Source: Silene conica
Taxonomy: Eukaryota > Streptophyta > Magnoliopsida > Caryophyllales > Caryophyllaceae
NCBI GenBank assembly: GCA_029255685.2
Contig: CM055318.2
Span: 4,655,001-4,719,000, forward strand
DNA: 64,000 nucleotides
Reading direction: 5' to 3'
The notes below the pieces were generated by a model. That model was not told the origin of the DNA, ran no database searches, and saw only the letters and a list, made by a program, of their open reading frames with translations. Position 1 is the stretch's first letter, and every line of letters begins with the position of its first letter. Shown one piece after another: positions 36,220-50,580 of this stretch. The position numbers and the translations under genes are program-made.

Positions 36220-36752
36220 TTAGAATCTAGGTGAATCCTAGCCAACTTTCAAAAGAAAACATCCAATCAAAGAAATGTGTTATAGTATTATTTTTGTTCT
36301 TTTTTCTTAAACTCCACATTTTTTTCGCAAAAAATGTGGAAAACAGTAGAGTATGAAGTGATGTGACACTTCGACTTATATTATCTAAGGAAATTTTGAA
36401 AAATAAAAAAATAATAAAAGTTGATGAAAAACTGTTATGACAAAATTTTAAAACTCATGAAATTGTTACGAATAATCATACCCTAAATGCAGTATCATGC
36501 GACGAAAGTATATTACCTTGACATTCAATTTTGTGGCCATGCGAAGGCGCGGGGCTCTTTGCACCCGAGTTCACCGTGAAACAAGATGTGGCCTAGAAAT
36601 TACTATTTACTAGGCACAATAATAGGCAATTGTTTTGTTTCTCACTGATCATGTACAATGAAACCAAAAACTCGGATTTCGAACACCAAAATGAAGCTCG
36701 TCATCAAACAGTAAACAAAGTGTCCGTCGTATGCTCAGACTCCGATGCTCCA

Positions 36753-39852
<3,100 letters not shown>

Positions 39853-40754
39853 TGTTGCTCGTAAATGAGTGATCACCAAAGTTAAAGAGTAAGTACTATT
39901 TAGAGTTTTTTGTAAATAACCCTCTTATATGTACATTTTTTTACAAATAACCGCCTTATATGTCCATCCTTAGTAATAACTCTCTTAAATCCCACTTAAT
40001 CCTAAAAATTACCACCAAAACAAAATTACGGTAAAAACACTTTAAAAACCCGACAAACTTACGTAACATACCTAAACTACCCCTTTTATTAATAATTAGA
40101 CTACTCCCCAAACTATTCACACAATCTCAAGACAGTTTGAGAGATAGTTCCACAGACGAAGGGACTAACAAAATAGACAAAATCAACAAAAAATTTCACT
40201 AATGATTGTTTTTGCCAGAAGGAAAAATTAGGTCTTAGGAGAATTATGTACCAACGAGGCAGTGAACAAAAAAAAAACGAAAATTATGTCGTTAATACAA
40301 GGAGGGGAAGGTTTTGTTGTAATGTAAACAGTAACCATCAGGTTGGTTCCTATCACCAGTCCCTAAATCATCCACAATATCATCAGTCAGATGTCAAACT
40401 AATATACTTAGGCACAGGAACAGAAGGAAATTTAGTGAGCAATTTAGCCAGTTAATATACTAAGTCACGAGAACAGAAGGAAATGAGCAGCAAAAGTAGA
40501 AAGTAGCGTGCAAGATAGTGAAGTTTGTGCTTTTTAAAGAAGTGTAGATACTTCATATTTAAGTTCAAACAAACTTTCTGCACCAATGAAAGAACTCGCA
40601 TGTATAGAACCACCGGACAAAAAATTATATTCATATTCATCATTTGTGTTAAAGCGTAAAACAAACATTTCAACTCATTCCTAACCGTCACAGAAATTTA
40701 CCTAAATCAATAAACGATTCCTAATGCCAAGTACCACATTGATAATTGAATGTA

Positions 40755-42425
40755 TTATTCAGATCCTGTAAAAACATGTAGGCCGAGCAAGGCTTTGTAA
40801 TGGCCCTTTTCAATTTCCTCCTCCTTTACTTTATGTAGCAAAAGCGTCTCTATGATAAAATCTTCCCAATCGATAATATCGTGTGGCTCCTCTCTCTTTG
40901 TACGCCTACTTTTTCTCTTCTCTTGATGAATAACATTTTCGGATAAACATATATCATTACTGCTTTCGATTCCACTACACAAAACTTCGTTAGTTGAAGG
41001 GAAACGAATCTCATTAATGCGCATCTTAGCTGCATCAATCTTTTCCCTTCTCCTCTTAACTGCTAGGCAACCGCGAATATAAGATGGTGGAAGTGCATCC
41101 AATCCAACATCCTTCTCCTCTAACTGCTTCAAGAAGAGCTTTTCACACAACTCTGATTCCCCACTCCACCATTCATTATGAAGATCAAGGTCAGCAATCC
41201 CATCTTCATAATTATGGACTTCATCTCTATTAGTAATTTCATTGCTAGCAAACTCAGCCTTGAACTTGGAATAGAGTTCTGCTAAATTTTCATATGAGGC
41301 CGTGAAATCCTTCGAGTCGTCAGTACGAGAAGAGCAACCATTATCTTTGCCTTGAGCTTGTAAACCATTTGCAACACCACTACCACCAACATCGCTCTTA
41401 TATCCTGCATTCCCACCAACAAGGCCCCTAAACTCACTATTAGAATCAAATTCACCAAGTATATTGTCTGGCCTGCTTTTCTTATGATCTTCCCTATGCA
41501 CATCGCCAAAATCTTCCAAAACATTCCCACGGCCTCTCTTCTTCAAACTCCCCCCATCCTCCATGGATTTCATCTCCATAAACTTTATTATGGATGGTGC
41601 ATGCCTCATAATATTCTTGACATTTATATCATTTCCCCAAGGCAATCCTTTTGCCACCTCCACAAGTGCTTCCCGGAGCTCCTTGTACCTCAACTTACAC
41701 GTCGCTATCCCCACATTAACTTCTTTAGCCACCTCCTCAATCTTCACCTTAAACCCATTCAACTCAGCCACGAAAAATAATACTGCCACAGCAACTGGCC
41801 CTGGTCGTCTCCCAGTCGTCAACCACCACTTTATACAGCATTGGACCATAAAATTCCCCTGCTTCACCATAACCTCAACCTTGTCCTTGTCAACCTCTTT
41901 AAACCCAGAAAACATACGAATCGTCCTCTCCAATAACCCAACAACATCAAATTCAGGTAACTCTAACCCTAAAAAATCAACCACCCTTCCTACCATCCTC
42001 CCCATCTCATACAAATCAGTCCCCACAACATCACATACCTCATCGATAGTCAAAACCTTCTTTTTCTGTCTCATAATAATATAACAACAAGCACCAACCA
42101 AGACACTAAACCAATTGCCTAAACCATACTCACCATCAGTCACCTTGCTGACCATATTTTTAACCTCCCAAGCCCGATCTAATAAATCTAATCGGTTCGC
42201 AATCTCCTCAATGATATTGTTCGAGTGGTATAATTTACGGTCTTTGTAAGAGTAATCATTGCCAGAACCAGTAGTGCCAGGGGTAACAAAATTACCACCG
42301 CCTTCGCCAAATTGGTGATGGAAGTTGCTGAAGTCTTGAACAACACCACAGGAGGAACAAACAGTGTCTCCAGTAACATCATTGGTTACCAAAATCTTAC
42401 TCTTGCACCTCTTGCACACTGCCAT
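40755..42425 (-). CDS. PTF2: plant-specific TFIIB-related protein, PTF2-like
   Basis: A 556-aa protein in one coding exon. The N-terminus is a TFIIB-type zinc ribbon, C4-x2-C7 and C23-x2-C26-GVV (KRCKSKILVTNDVTGDTVCS). A cyclin-like core covers roughly residues 65-270: ANRLDLLDRAWEVKNMVSKV, WFSVLVGACCYIIMRQKKK, TGRRPGPVAVAVLFFVAELN and IATCKLRYKELREALVEVA. This is the TFIIB/BRF arrangement that contacts TBP and polymerase. The C-terminal half is polar and acidic, with a conserved-looking helical end (EEPHDIIDWEDFIIETLLLH). By layout I assign it to the PTF2 (At4g35540) type of plant TFIIB relatives; BRF1 proper is longer and shares only the N-terminal half. The start at 42425 places the first Cys pair at residues 4 and 7 and follows a good acceptor (TTTGTTTCAG/TAATGG). 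Appears intact. Confidence 0.85.
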   Translation of the reverse strand: MAVCKRCKSKILVTNDVTGDTVCSSCGVVQDFSNFHHQFGEGGGNFVTPGTTGSGNDYSYKDRKLYHSNNIIEEIANRLDLLDRAWEVKNMVSKVTDGEYGLGNWFSVLVGACCYIIMRQKKKVLTIDEVCDVVGTDLYEMGRMVGRVVDFLGLELPEFDVVGLLERTIRMFSGFKEVDKDKVEVMVKQGNFMVQCCIKWWLTTGRRPGPVAVAVLFFVAELNGFKVKIEEVAKEVNVGIATCKLRYKELREALVEVAKGLPWGNDINVKNIMRHAPSIIKFMEMKSMEDGGSLKKRGRGNVLEDFGDVHREDHKKSRPDNILGEFDSNSEFRGLVGGNAGYKSDVGGSGVANGLQAQGKDNGCSSRTDDSKDFTASYENLAELYSKFKAEFASNEITNRDEVHNYEDGIADLDLHNEWWSGESELCEKLFLKQLEEKDVGLDALPPSYIRGCLAVKRRREKIDAAKMRINEIRFPSTNEVLCSGIESSNDICLSENVIHQEKRKSRRTKREEPHDIIDWEDFIIETLLLHKVKEEEIEKGHYKALLGLHVFTGSE

Positions 42426-42429
42426 TACT

Positions 42430-42634
42430 GAAACAAAACAGTGTTTCAGATTTTACTATTTTAGGAAACAATTTGATCATACAAACTACCCATCAACCTC
42501 ATAATTCGAAACTTCATCATATAAAATGGACAAACAATGAAACAGGCATAAAATCCATAGTTAAGTATCAGAATTAAACAACAAAAACACAAATTAACCA
42601 TCACAGATTATCCAAAATATAGTAATAACTTACA
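42430..42634 (-). other. probable 5' UTR intron of the PTF2-like gene
   Basis: On the minus strand a consensus donor AATT/GTAAGTTATT lies near 42634. A pyrimidine-rich acceptor TTTTGTTTCAG ends two bases before the ATG. No coding sequence lies between. Inference from splice signals. Confidence 0.5.
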
Positions 42635-42727
42635 ATTTATGCAACGCGAATTGTCGGAGAAGAATCAAAATAGCAATCACAAATTATCAAAATATACGAA
42701 CTTACGATTACGATTTAAGCTGCAGAG

Positions 42728-42769
42728 TTAATGACTCAATAGCACCTCTTGGCTCTTGCACGCTGCCAT
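42728..42769 (-). promoter_or_regulatory. 13-codon upstream ORF imitating the PTF2 start
   Basis: ATGGCAGCGTGCAAGAG here matches the main start ATGGCAGTGTGCAAGAG at 16 of 17 positions, then diverges to encode MAACKSQEVLLSH and a stop. If the 5' leader extends past it, ribosomes meet this uORF first. It looks like a partial duplication of the start region. Confidence 0.55.
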
Positions 42770-42930
42770 TAGGGTTTGGATTCGGGTGTTTTTTTTTTCC
42801 TTCCTTTCAGTGAATTATTTTCCTTTTCCAACGAGTCAATCGCTCAACCGGGTTGATTGGCCGGGTTCAGGTCAATTTAGTTTCGTGTCGAATTGGAATT
42901 GTGGTTAATTCCGTCTTGTTTAGTTTTCGT

Positions 42931-43500
42931 ACTTGCTAAATCCCGCACGGTAATTTGCTTAATCCAACACTTTTTTATCCTAAATTTCTATAATTGTCCT
43001 TCGTAAAAAAAAATTAAAAAGACTTTTAGAATTGAAAGACTTCTCTCTTTAAACCTAATCAATCCCTTATTCGTTCGACTATTATGGATCGTAATTCGCA
43101 CATATCAAACGTAAGTTCGTCGTTTCATCGTAATTTTTTTATTAAGTTCCGTCTTTTATTCAATTTAGTTGATATTTTTCTAAAAAGAGGGTTTTTTAAT
43201 AATTAGGGTTTAAATTGAACTGAAATCCAATCAATCTCTGAAATTGAACTGAAATCGGGAAATCCAATTGGGAGGGATTTTAGAATATTTATATATTCTA
43301 ATTGCAGTAGAATCAGATTTTAGAACAATTGTTGAAATCGGGAAAATTCAATTGCCGTAAAATCAAAACCTTGATTTTTGGGGATTTTTATTTCTCTCTT
43401 GTTTTTTTGGTGGCAATGATAAAAGTGAGAAGGGTATATTCGGAATAAATATGAAAAATGTGTAGGATTGAGTAAACGATGTGCGGGATTTAGCACGTCC
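42931..43500. mobile_element. terminal-inverted-repeat element, about 570 bp
   Basis: Left end ACTTGCTAAATCCCGCAC (about 42931) and the inverse GTGCGGGATTTAGCACGT (about 43482) form an inverted repeat extending some 40 bp (TTTGCTTAATCCAACAC versus GTGTAGGATTGAGTAAAC). The TSD is unclear. Inside, ATTATGGATCGTAATTCGCA followed by AAAC/GTAAGTTCG looks like a short exon with a donor, possibly a transposase remnant. It lies upstream of the PTF2-like gene. Confidence 0.55.
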
Positions 43501-44603
43501 CAGTTTTTAGTAACGGGTAGAATGATTTTTTTGTAATTTGGGGAAAATGTGCCTAACTGAAATTTTAGGATTGCTCGGTTTAATCCTAAACTTTATTTGT
43601 TTTTGAGCATATGAGTTTTTTTTTTTAGCTTATTACGTCAAATTTTTTTTTATTTTTGAGCATATGTGTGTTTTTTCTGAGCTTATAAAAATTTATAAGT
43701 TAGATTTTAATTTTTTTCGTTAAAACTAAAATATAACTAGGTTTATATGTAATGTTTTTGAGCTTTATCGTAAGTTTTTGAGCTTAATGTTTTAATAACT
43801 TAACTCAAAAACTTTATATCAATACTCATTTTTTTTAAAACAAAACTCAAAAATATTATTATAAATGTTTAAAAAGTATAAAATTGGTGGTAGTATATGT
43901 ATTTCCACTAATTGAGTAGTTTTAAAACATTATAATAAGGTTTTTGAGTGTGATATTAAAATTTATGAATTAATTCAATTAAACATTAACCTCACAAATT
44001 TACAATATAATTTAAGAACATTATATATAAACTCAATTATATTTGAGTTTTAACCGCACAAAATTAAAATGTAACTTAAAAACTTTAAAAAACTCAAGAA
44101 AAATACGCGCAAGTTCGATAACAAATGAGATTTGACGTGACATATCCGATATTCCAATGTATGATCTTTGGCTCTGGATAAAATGATTCGGGTATACGAG
44201 TAGTCAAACTTTGACATGTCTAGTCTCGAGTTCATCTAATATGACAATTTAAACTGGCTTAATGTAGTCATTTATAGACGTTTAATCTAATACGGAGAGC
44301 TTGGTTGTCGAGACTTGAAACTGACAATCACCGTGATGTGGCCATGGTGGCGGTCCATGTTAGCCACTAGCCATTAGTGGTTGGATAAGGTTTGGGTTAT
44401 GAACTTCTTGCAAATGAATAGTAAAAGTGGGAATTTTTTTGATATAATACTGTAATAAAGTGTCCTGTTTGTGACGAAAGTGAAACGGATATTTCTTTCT
44501 CATAATAAGACAAGTGGAGAGGAAATTGAGCTCCTATGAGGCTATGATATTATCACTTGTATATTATGAAAGGGGCACTATTTATGTTCAGCTTGTTACC
44601 ACT
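43501..44603. other. AT-rich intergenic DNA
   Basis: Dominated by T-rich sequence with repeated GAGCTTA/TTTTTGAGC motifs (43600-43950) and a degenerate Mutator-type MITE near 44460-44590 (CCTGTTTGTGACGAAAG). No gene seen. Confidence 0.45.
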
Positions 44604-45164
44604 TAGGGCTGTTAATGAGACGAGACAGCTCGCGAGCAACTCGAGATCGGCTCGGTCAAAGCTCGGTCAAAGCTCGGCTCGTGTGAGCTCGACTCGAGCT
44701 CGGGCTCGGCTCGAGAGCTTAACGAGTCAAGCCGAGCAAAGGCTGGCTCGACTCGAAAAGCTCGTGAGCGGCTCGAACATTTGAGATTATATAAGATATT
44801 AATCATATTTTATAAAATTATGCTCATATTTTATAAAATTATGCTCATATTTTATAAAAATATTTTTTCATTATTATATCTTTGTAGCATATATATCAAA
44901 TATCTTGTTGATTTACTAAATATTTTTACATAAAATGTTCGAACCTTGTTATTGAAAATATTTGAAGAAAAATATAAAAAAATGAACCATTTTATATAGG
45001 CTCGATTTGGCTCGAGTATGGCTCGAGCTCGTGTTAAAGCTCGCAAGCTTTGTAACGAGCGCATTTTTTTCAAGCTCGAATAAGATCGGCTCGAGCTCGA
45101 GTTTTTGTAATCGAGCACAAGCCGAGCAAGGCCAAGCTCGGCTCGGCTCGGCTCGTTAACACCA
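44604..45164. mobile_element. hAT-type MITE with CTCGAG-rich arms, 561 bp
   Basis: The left end TAGGGCTGTTAATGAG and the inverse of the right end TGGTGTTAACGAG are related inverted repeats, flanked by a perfect 8-bp TSD TTACCACT (44596-44603, 45165-45172). Both arms are packed with GCTCGAG/GCTCGGCTCG motifs (44625-44775 and 45000-45155) that can pair. The AT-rich centre has three copies of a 22-bp unit containing ATGCTCATATTTTATAAAAT (about 44800-44860). Confidence 0.88.
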
Positions 45165-45715
45165 TTACCACTAATATCTATCTTCAATCCGAATTTGTGA
45201 CATCACAAGAAAAAATTGACAAAATTTCAATTTATTTCATAATTAATCTTCTACACAAGAAAAAAGTTTACAAAATTTCGATATTTTCATTCTTTAAACT
45301 AGGAAAAAAAAGATAACAAAATTAGTCACAAGAAAAGCTTACACACGGATCACAAAATTGCGCGGGAATGAATAAACACAAGTTCAGTAAAATACAGTTC
45401 ATCAACACGGATTTTTTGTAATAAACCAGACTCTTTGCTTCCAGTCGAGATCCATGTCGCTTGAATGCTTGCTGATGACTTTGACGATCTCAAAATGCGT
45501 AGCTCCCTATGAAACAGAATATTAGTTCAGGACAAGCTTCTTATATTTCAAAGCATACTGGTGAAAATATTACTGCCATAAAAGATTGTTATGATCGCGG
45601 TAGAGTTTGTACCATCTCATACTAAAGCGTGCCAAAGATCAAGAGTCACTTGCATCTTTAGACGGGTATTCTTCAGTCTCTTCGCCAGCTCTAAGCCACT
45701 GATTGAGAATAGGGT

Positions 45716-48700
45716 TCAGCAAAAGTTACGCAGCAAATCTGCGTGTAGCGCATGGCCAGCCTGCGATTAAAGAAAAAGGACTACATAGTGAGCTATCAAC
45801 GGCCAAAACTAATAGGAATATTAATAATAGTTGAGCCTCAACCATCAAGGTCACGGGTTTGAATCCTAGCAACCTCAAAAACACGAAGTGGAAACCCAGC
45901 ACACGGTATGAGGGAGCTTGTGCAAACTGCAAACTAACCACTTTTCAAGCTCAACGGGTATTTGAATGAGGGAGCGTAATAGGAATATTAATAATAGTTG
46001 GGCCTCAACCATACCTTAAGGTTTCGGTTGAGATGGTTCATCTATCAAAAACGTATGCCAGAGCCAGAGATTACAAGAGGAAACAATTAGGCCAAAATAC
46101 ATTGTACTAAGGTCATCCGGAATTCGTAGAATAAACTGTAACTTTCAGTTTCATATAGTAGGGAATGAAATAGGACAACAGATTTGCATGAACAGAAAAA
46201 AGAATAATAAAAGGATTTAGAATGAAAATTTGAATCCAATGCCATCCTTTTTACTAGCAGCTGTAGACATCAAACCCAACAAAAACTGTGTCCTTCGCAG
46301 TTTGCCATTTTACATTTTTACCCATCTACCGTTACCAATGTTTTTTTTTTTTTTTTTCCCGGTTCAAAGGAGCGCGCACTTAGTCGCATTACAACAGGGG
46401 GAGGGGGGTTCGATCCTGGGACCTATTGTCCACAATACCTCCGTCTTAACCACTAGACTAAGACATCTTCGGTTACCGTTACCAATGTTGAAAGACAATT
46501 TTCTCACACTTTCACACAAAGAAAATCACCTTGTAAGCAACAATGTGAGCCACTGGAACACCTTGACTACCAGACTTTGCAAAAAGAGAGAGATCCCCGA
46601 TGAGATCCAGGACTTTGTGGCGACAGGGTTCATCATCAAAACGCAGGGGTGGGTTTAACCAGCCGTCTGAGGCACTGCGCATATGAAGAGGCATATTAAT
46701 TTCAAGAGAGATCTAAACGACCCGGGTAGCCCAAAGTTGTTGGTTTCTGAAACGGTGTCTGTCTATAGTCCCTATACATATTCTCTCACTTATCTATAGC
46801 CTAGTAGAATTTGTATCCGCAAATTTGCATTGACGAAATAACTGGACAGACTAAAACTCATTAAAGTATACGGAGAGGTGATCAAATGTGGGCTTATGCC
46901 AGACACTGGCCGGGATCACATGGATTTTTTTGACCCACAGACAAGCAAGTTAGAGGGATTGCAAGGAGTTAGCGGACAGTCTATAACGGCTTATTTTGCG
47001 AGTAAATGGGTTGGGTTCAATGAACGGGAAGGCCCTTGAACAAACTATGGAAAAAAAATTGTGGCAGAAGAACAGCCAGAAATACGAGGTATACCTGCAA
47101 ACAATGGCATTTTCCATTGATCCCCCTTTTATGAGTCCCATTTCACGCATTCGCTCCACCTGCCATTAATACCAATTAGACTTCAAACAGAGGAAGCAGC
47201 AGAGAAGTTATTCACTTTAGACTGCAAAAAGATGATGGGAAATAATATACGACAGTTGCATCGTGGATGTGCATTCTACCGCTCCACTCCTCTCTATCCA
47301 ACACCATAGATCAGTGCGAATTAGCTCCGTATCATACTCGATCACTCCTATCCACAGGTTTTAGGTCTTTCTGCCCTTATAAAATCCTCAATTTTCCGTT
47401 GATCAGTTGCCAAAACTTTGGCCATAACACATTCAAGATAGACATTTATTAAAATCATACATAAAAGCTTTATAATCATGTATTGTAAAACTTGTTCAAG
47501 GGAATCGACGTAGACTCTTTATCTTCTGTTGAACTCCCTTCTTTCACTTAAAAAAGTTCCAACATTTTTCATTTCTTTAACTCAAACATCCATACTTTGG
47601 ACCAATCACACACCTGACGCCCCCGCCTTTCTGGGTTCCTTAACCACCCGCATAGGTACATCACTCAATTGTACTGACTTGAATACAGCAGTAAGATAAT
47701 CAAAATATTGCCAAAATTAAGCTTATAGATGTTTGGTAATGCTGTCCAGAAAATCAAACTTAAGACACTTTTTTTTTGTGTAAGCTACATTCACCTTCGA
47801 ATAATCGTCCTACTTATTACACTTGGATGTTACTTTGATTCTTCGATTTCAAGTACAATGATTTTGACCAAAATTATAATGTTTTCTAAGACTGTGCCCA
47901 ACCCCCGGGACAGTTTTGTGGACAAAAGAGCATGTATTCATTACATGATATTATAACAATGTCCTGTTAATTAGCTAGCATCACATATTACATGGAGATT
48001 TGAAAACTGTGTCTCTTCATGCAAAATGAGCCACAAAAAACCACAAATATGATATGAATCCGAATAATTGTTTGGGAAAATCCAACCTCCTCGTAGACAC
48101 AAAATGTTCTGGAGGAAGCTATATCAGTCCCGTAAAATGATTTCTCAGGGGCGCAGGAGAACCACTGGCAGCCGATAGAAGGCACCTGTTAAAATAAAAG
48201 TGCATAAACATAAGTCTACAAACCAATTTCCCTGGGCCAAATACATCTTTAAGAGTATAACCAAAAGAACTTGTGGAATTTGCCAATCTACAGAAAGTTC
48301 CAAACGCAAAAGCTTAGGCATTCGCTTATTGCCAAAAAAAATGAAGTGAATGATACAAACTAATGGAAAAGATATAAACCATCGAAATGAGGTAGCTGAT
48401 ACAGAAACAGGCGCGACTTCAAAAACATTATATTCAACATTATTTACACTAGGAGCAACAAGATTAAGTTTGACATAATGGACACTGAAGTATACTAGGA
48501 AAAAGAAAAACAACTTAACTCATCAGCTCCCAACCACATCCAAAGCACAATGTCCGTGTGACAAACTCTAACATATTCATCCATCCTTTTTCTAAAAACT
48601 AATTGGAGAAACATACAACTTTAAAACGGACATAATCAAACCACAAATCTAGGCAAACTACGGTCATCCGAGAATAGTGCTCATGCATCATATGTATGTG

Positions 48701-50433
48701 ATCAAGTAATGCTCAAGACATTCTCCACCTAGTTAACATACTGATCGTTATATATTCCCAAATCTTAAATAGTCTAGATTCAAAACTCAAAAGGCACGAG
48801 AGTGATGAGACGCACCAAGTCAACTTGGGCCTGTAACGGTAGGGGAGAAGGCATGAATCTCATAGACACGAGGCACACTATTTTGCAAACAAATTTACCC
48901 TTTCAAAATTAGATTTGTGCTGCAATGCTTTTTTTAAACTTTAACGGACTAGAAGCTAGGGACAATGTGATAAATTGAAGTGGGTGATGAAAGAAAACGA
49001 GGAAAATAAATAAAAGTAGATCTAGCAACAACGATGATAGGTTAATTGTGATCCATTTAAATTAAAACACCAGGCCAAAAGAGAATTAGCTATATAAACC
49101 TTTGAAAAATTGATGCCATACGTAATTAGAAGTTTCGGTGATGGAAATGCTGCAAGAAAAGAGTCATTTCTCTTTACACAAACAGGTGCATCGAGAAATG
49201 GTGCCATCTTTTCAGAATTTTTACCCTTTTCATCAAGTGCGTCATCCAACCCCGCTTCATCTATTGCCTCCATCCACTCCCTTGCTGATCCATCCAAGAT
49301 AGGTACCTGACATCATTACAGCAAAACGCTTCAGCAGTCGCTATGCTCATCATGAGTACGCAAAGGTTTGGTACTTCCTGTGATTCATTCCAGTGATTCT
49401 TTGGACATCTTAGTCATCTCAAGATTTCCAAGCATCGGGTCTAATTACGAGTAATATTCTGATTTTTTGAACTAATATTGGCTACACTGATATTAACTAA
49501 GACGAACTAAACTGAAGTTATCCTCCGTACACAAATTCTCATTGAAGACGGACACTATCTATCGCAAGATGAAGACGGATAGTGCCCCTCACAATATACA
49601 AGTGGCGTTGTCCATGAGTTGCTCCATTCCCCAAGTTGCCCTCCCACTTGACTTACTGTGGGAGGAGTATTATCCGTCTTCAGCTGAAGGATAGTGTCCG
49701 TCACAAGCAAGACGACCCGACCTGAAATTAAGTCGAAAAGAATGGGAACTAAAAACAGTAGCAATTCTACAGCACTAACAGCATAAAGCAAGAGTACAAA
49801 CTAATGCTAAACCTCAAATTCACGGTCATTCCGATCATCGGAATCGACATGAATGCAACAATTATCGACACCAGAGGCCTCCAAAGCCGAAAGAAGATGT
49901 TCAACAGTGCGAATAGTGAAACCATCCTTACAAAGCTGCGTACAAAGCGACGATTCTCGAATAAAGTCAACGGATGCCGGAATTACGCCGGCGTTGACTT
50001 GAAAGTACCGACCTTTTCCGGCGAATTCGGGCGATATTTGAACCCGAGTTTGTTTACCAGAGTGTAAACCAATGCCTGCGATTTGTATACATTTGCTGAT
50101 TGTTTTCTGCAGGGCTCCCGTCTATATGACAGTATAAAAAAGATCGGAAAACGTAATTAGTCTCGCTTAAGACGGATATAGTATAAGACGAAGCAAACAT
50201 TTTGTTAGTCCGTGGTTTTTTAAGCATATTTGAGCGTATTAAACTTGAGACGGATACTTCCGTCTTAAATATTTTGGTTCATAAGATGAGATTAGTGTTA
50301 CTGAAATCATTAAATGGAAGAAATTAGTGTAATTACGTACTGATTTCCATGAGATAATGGCGGAGGACTTGAATACGTTGAAAGCTGCTGACATCGACAT
50401 TGTTGCTAACTCGTGCTCTTCAGCTTTTATCAC
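45716..50433 (-). CDS. LPXC: UDP-3-O-acyl-N-acetylglucosamine deacetylase (LpxC), probably mitochondrial
   Basis: Zinc-dependent deacetylase that catalyses the committed step of lipid A precursor synthesis. Plant homologues act in mitochondria. Seven exons (minus strand): 50341-50433, 49813-50121, 49100-49306, 48087-48185, 47095-47159, 46530-46674, 45716-45760. They sum to 963 nt, 320 aa, close to Arabidopsis LPXC (about 326). Landmarks: [39 protein letters not shown] (first zinc His), [65 protein letters not shown] (second His and the Asp ligand), and AGHALHADL in a 15-codon last exon. The N-terminus (from M1, M12 or M14) is Ser/Lys-rich and hydrophobic, compatible with a transit peptide. 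Introns carry a SINE (intron 6) and a MITE (intron 2). All splice sites are GT-AG and no lesion is seen. Confidence 0.93.
45811..46012 (+). repeat. 35-bp direct repeats bracketing a ~130-bp segment with a tRNA box B-like motif
   Basis: AATAGGAATATTAATAATAG followed by TTGRGCCTCAACCAT occurs at 45811-45845 and 45978-46012 with one mismatch. Between them lies GGTCACGGGTTTGAATCCTA, which contains a box B-like GGTTTGAATCC variant. It could be a rearranged SINE or a local duplication; in intron 6 of the LpxC gene. Confidence 0.6.
46342..46473 (-). mobile_element. tRNA-derived SINE with 15-bp TSD, in an LpxC intron
   Basis: On the minus strand: TCTTAGTCTAGTGGTTAAGA (box A), GGATCGAACCCCCC (box B) some 40 bp on, then an A-run of about 17. 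It is flanked by a perfect TACCGTTACCAATGT (46327-46341, 46474-46488). The body is about 132 bp and differs from the SINE at 9516-9717 except in the A-box region. Confidence 0.88.
49532..49712. mobile_element. Mutator-type MITE of the CACAAATTCTCAT family
   Basis: Starts CACAAATTCTCATTGAAGAC and ends GTGTCCGTCACAAGCAAGAC. Internal copies of AAGACGGATAGTGCCCCTCA and TATTATCCGTCTTCAGC are inverted. No TSD recognised. In intron 2 of the LpxC gene. Confidence 0.65.
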
Positions 50434-50580
50434 TCCATGTTTTGCACTAATCCTACTTAAAAGGGTGTAATCGAGTTGATTAGTGAGAGATTAATTAATC
50501 AGCCCAAACTCGACTCGAGCTTCAATTGGTTTGGGCTGTTTGGCAATATGAGACTGAATCCAATTTGAACCCGGTGTCAC

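Noticed and set aside
41563-42084. A 173-codon plus-strand open frame
   Set aside because: Shadow of the PTF2-like gene, Ser/Thr/Leu-rich with no domain.
44557-44784. 75-codon plus-strand frame rich in Ser/Arg/Leu
   Set aside because: Generated by the CTCGAG-type microrepeats of the hAT MITE arm.
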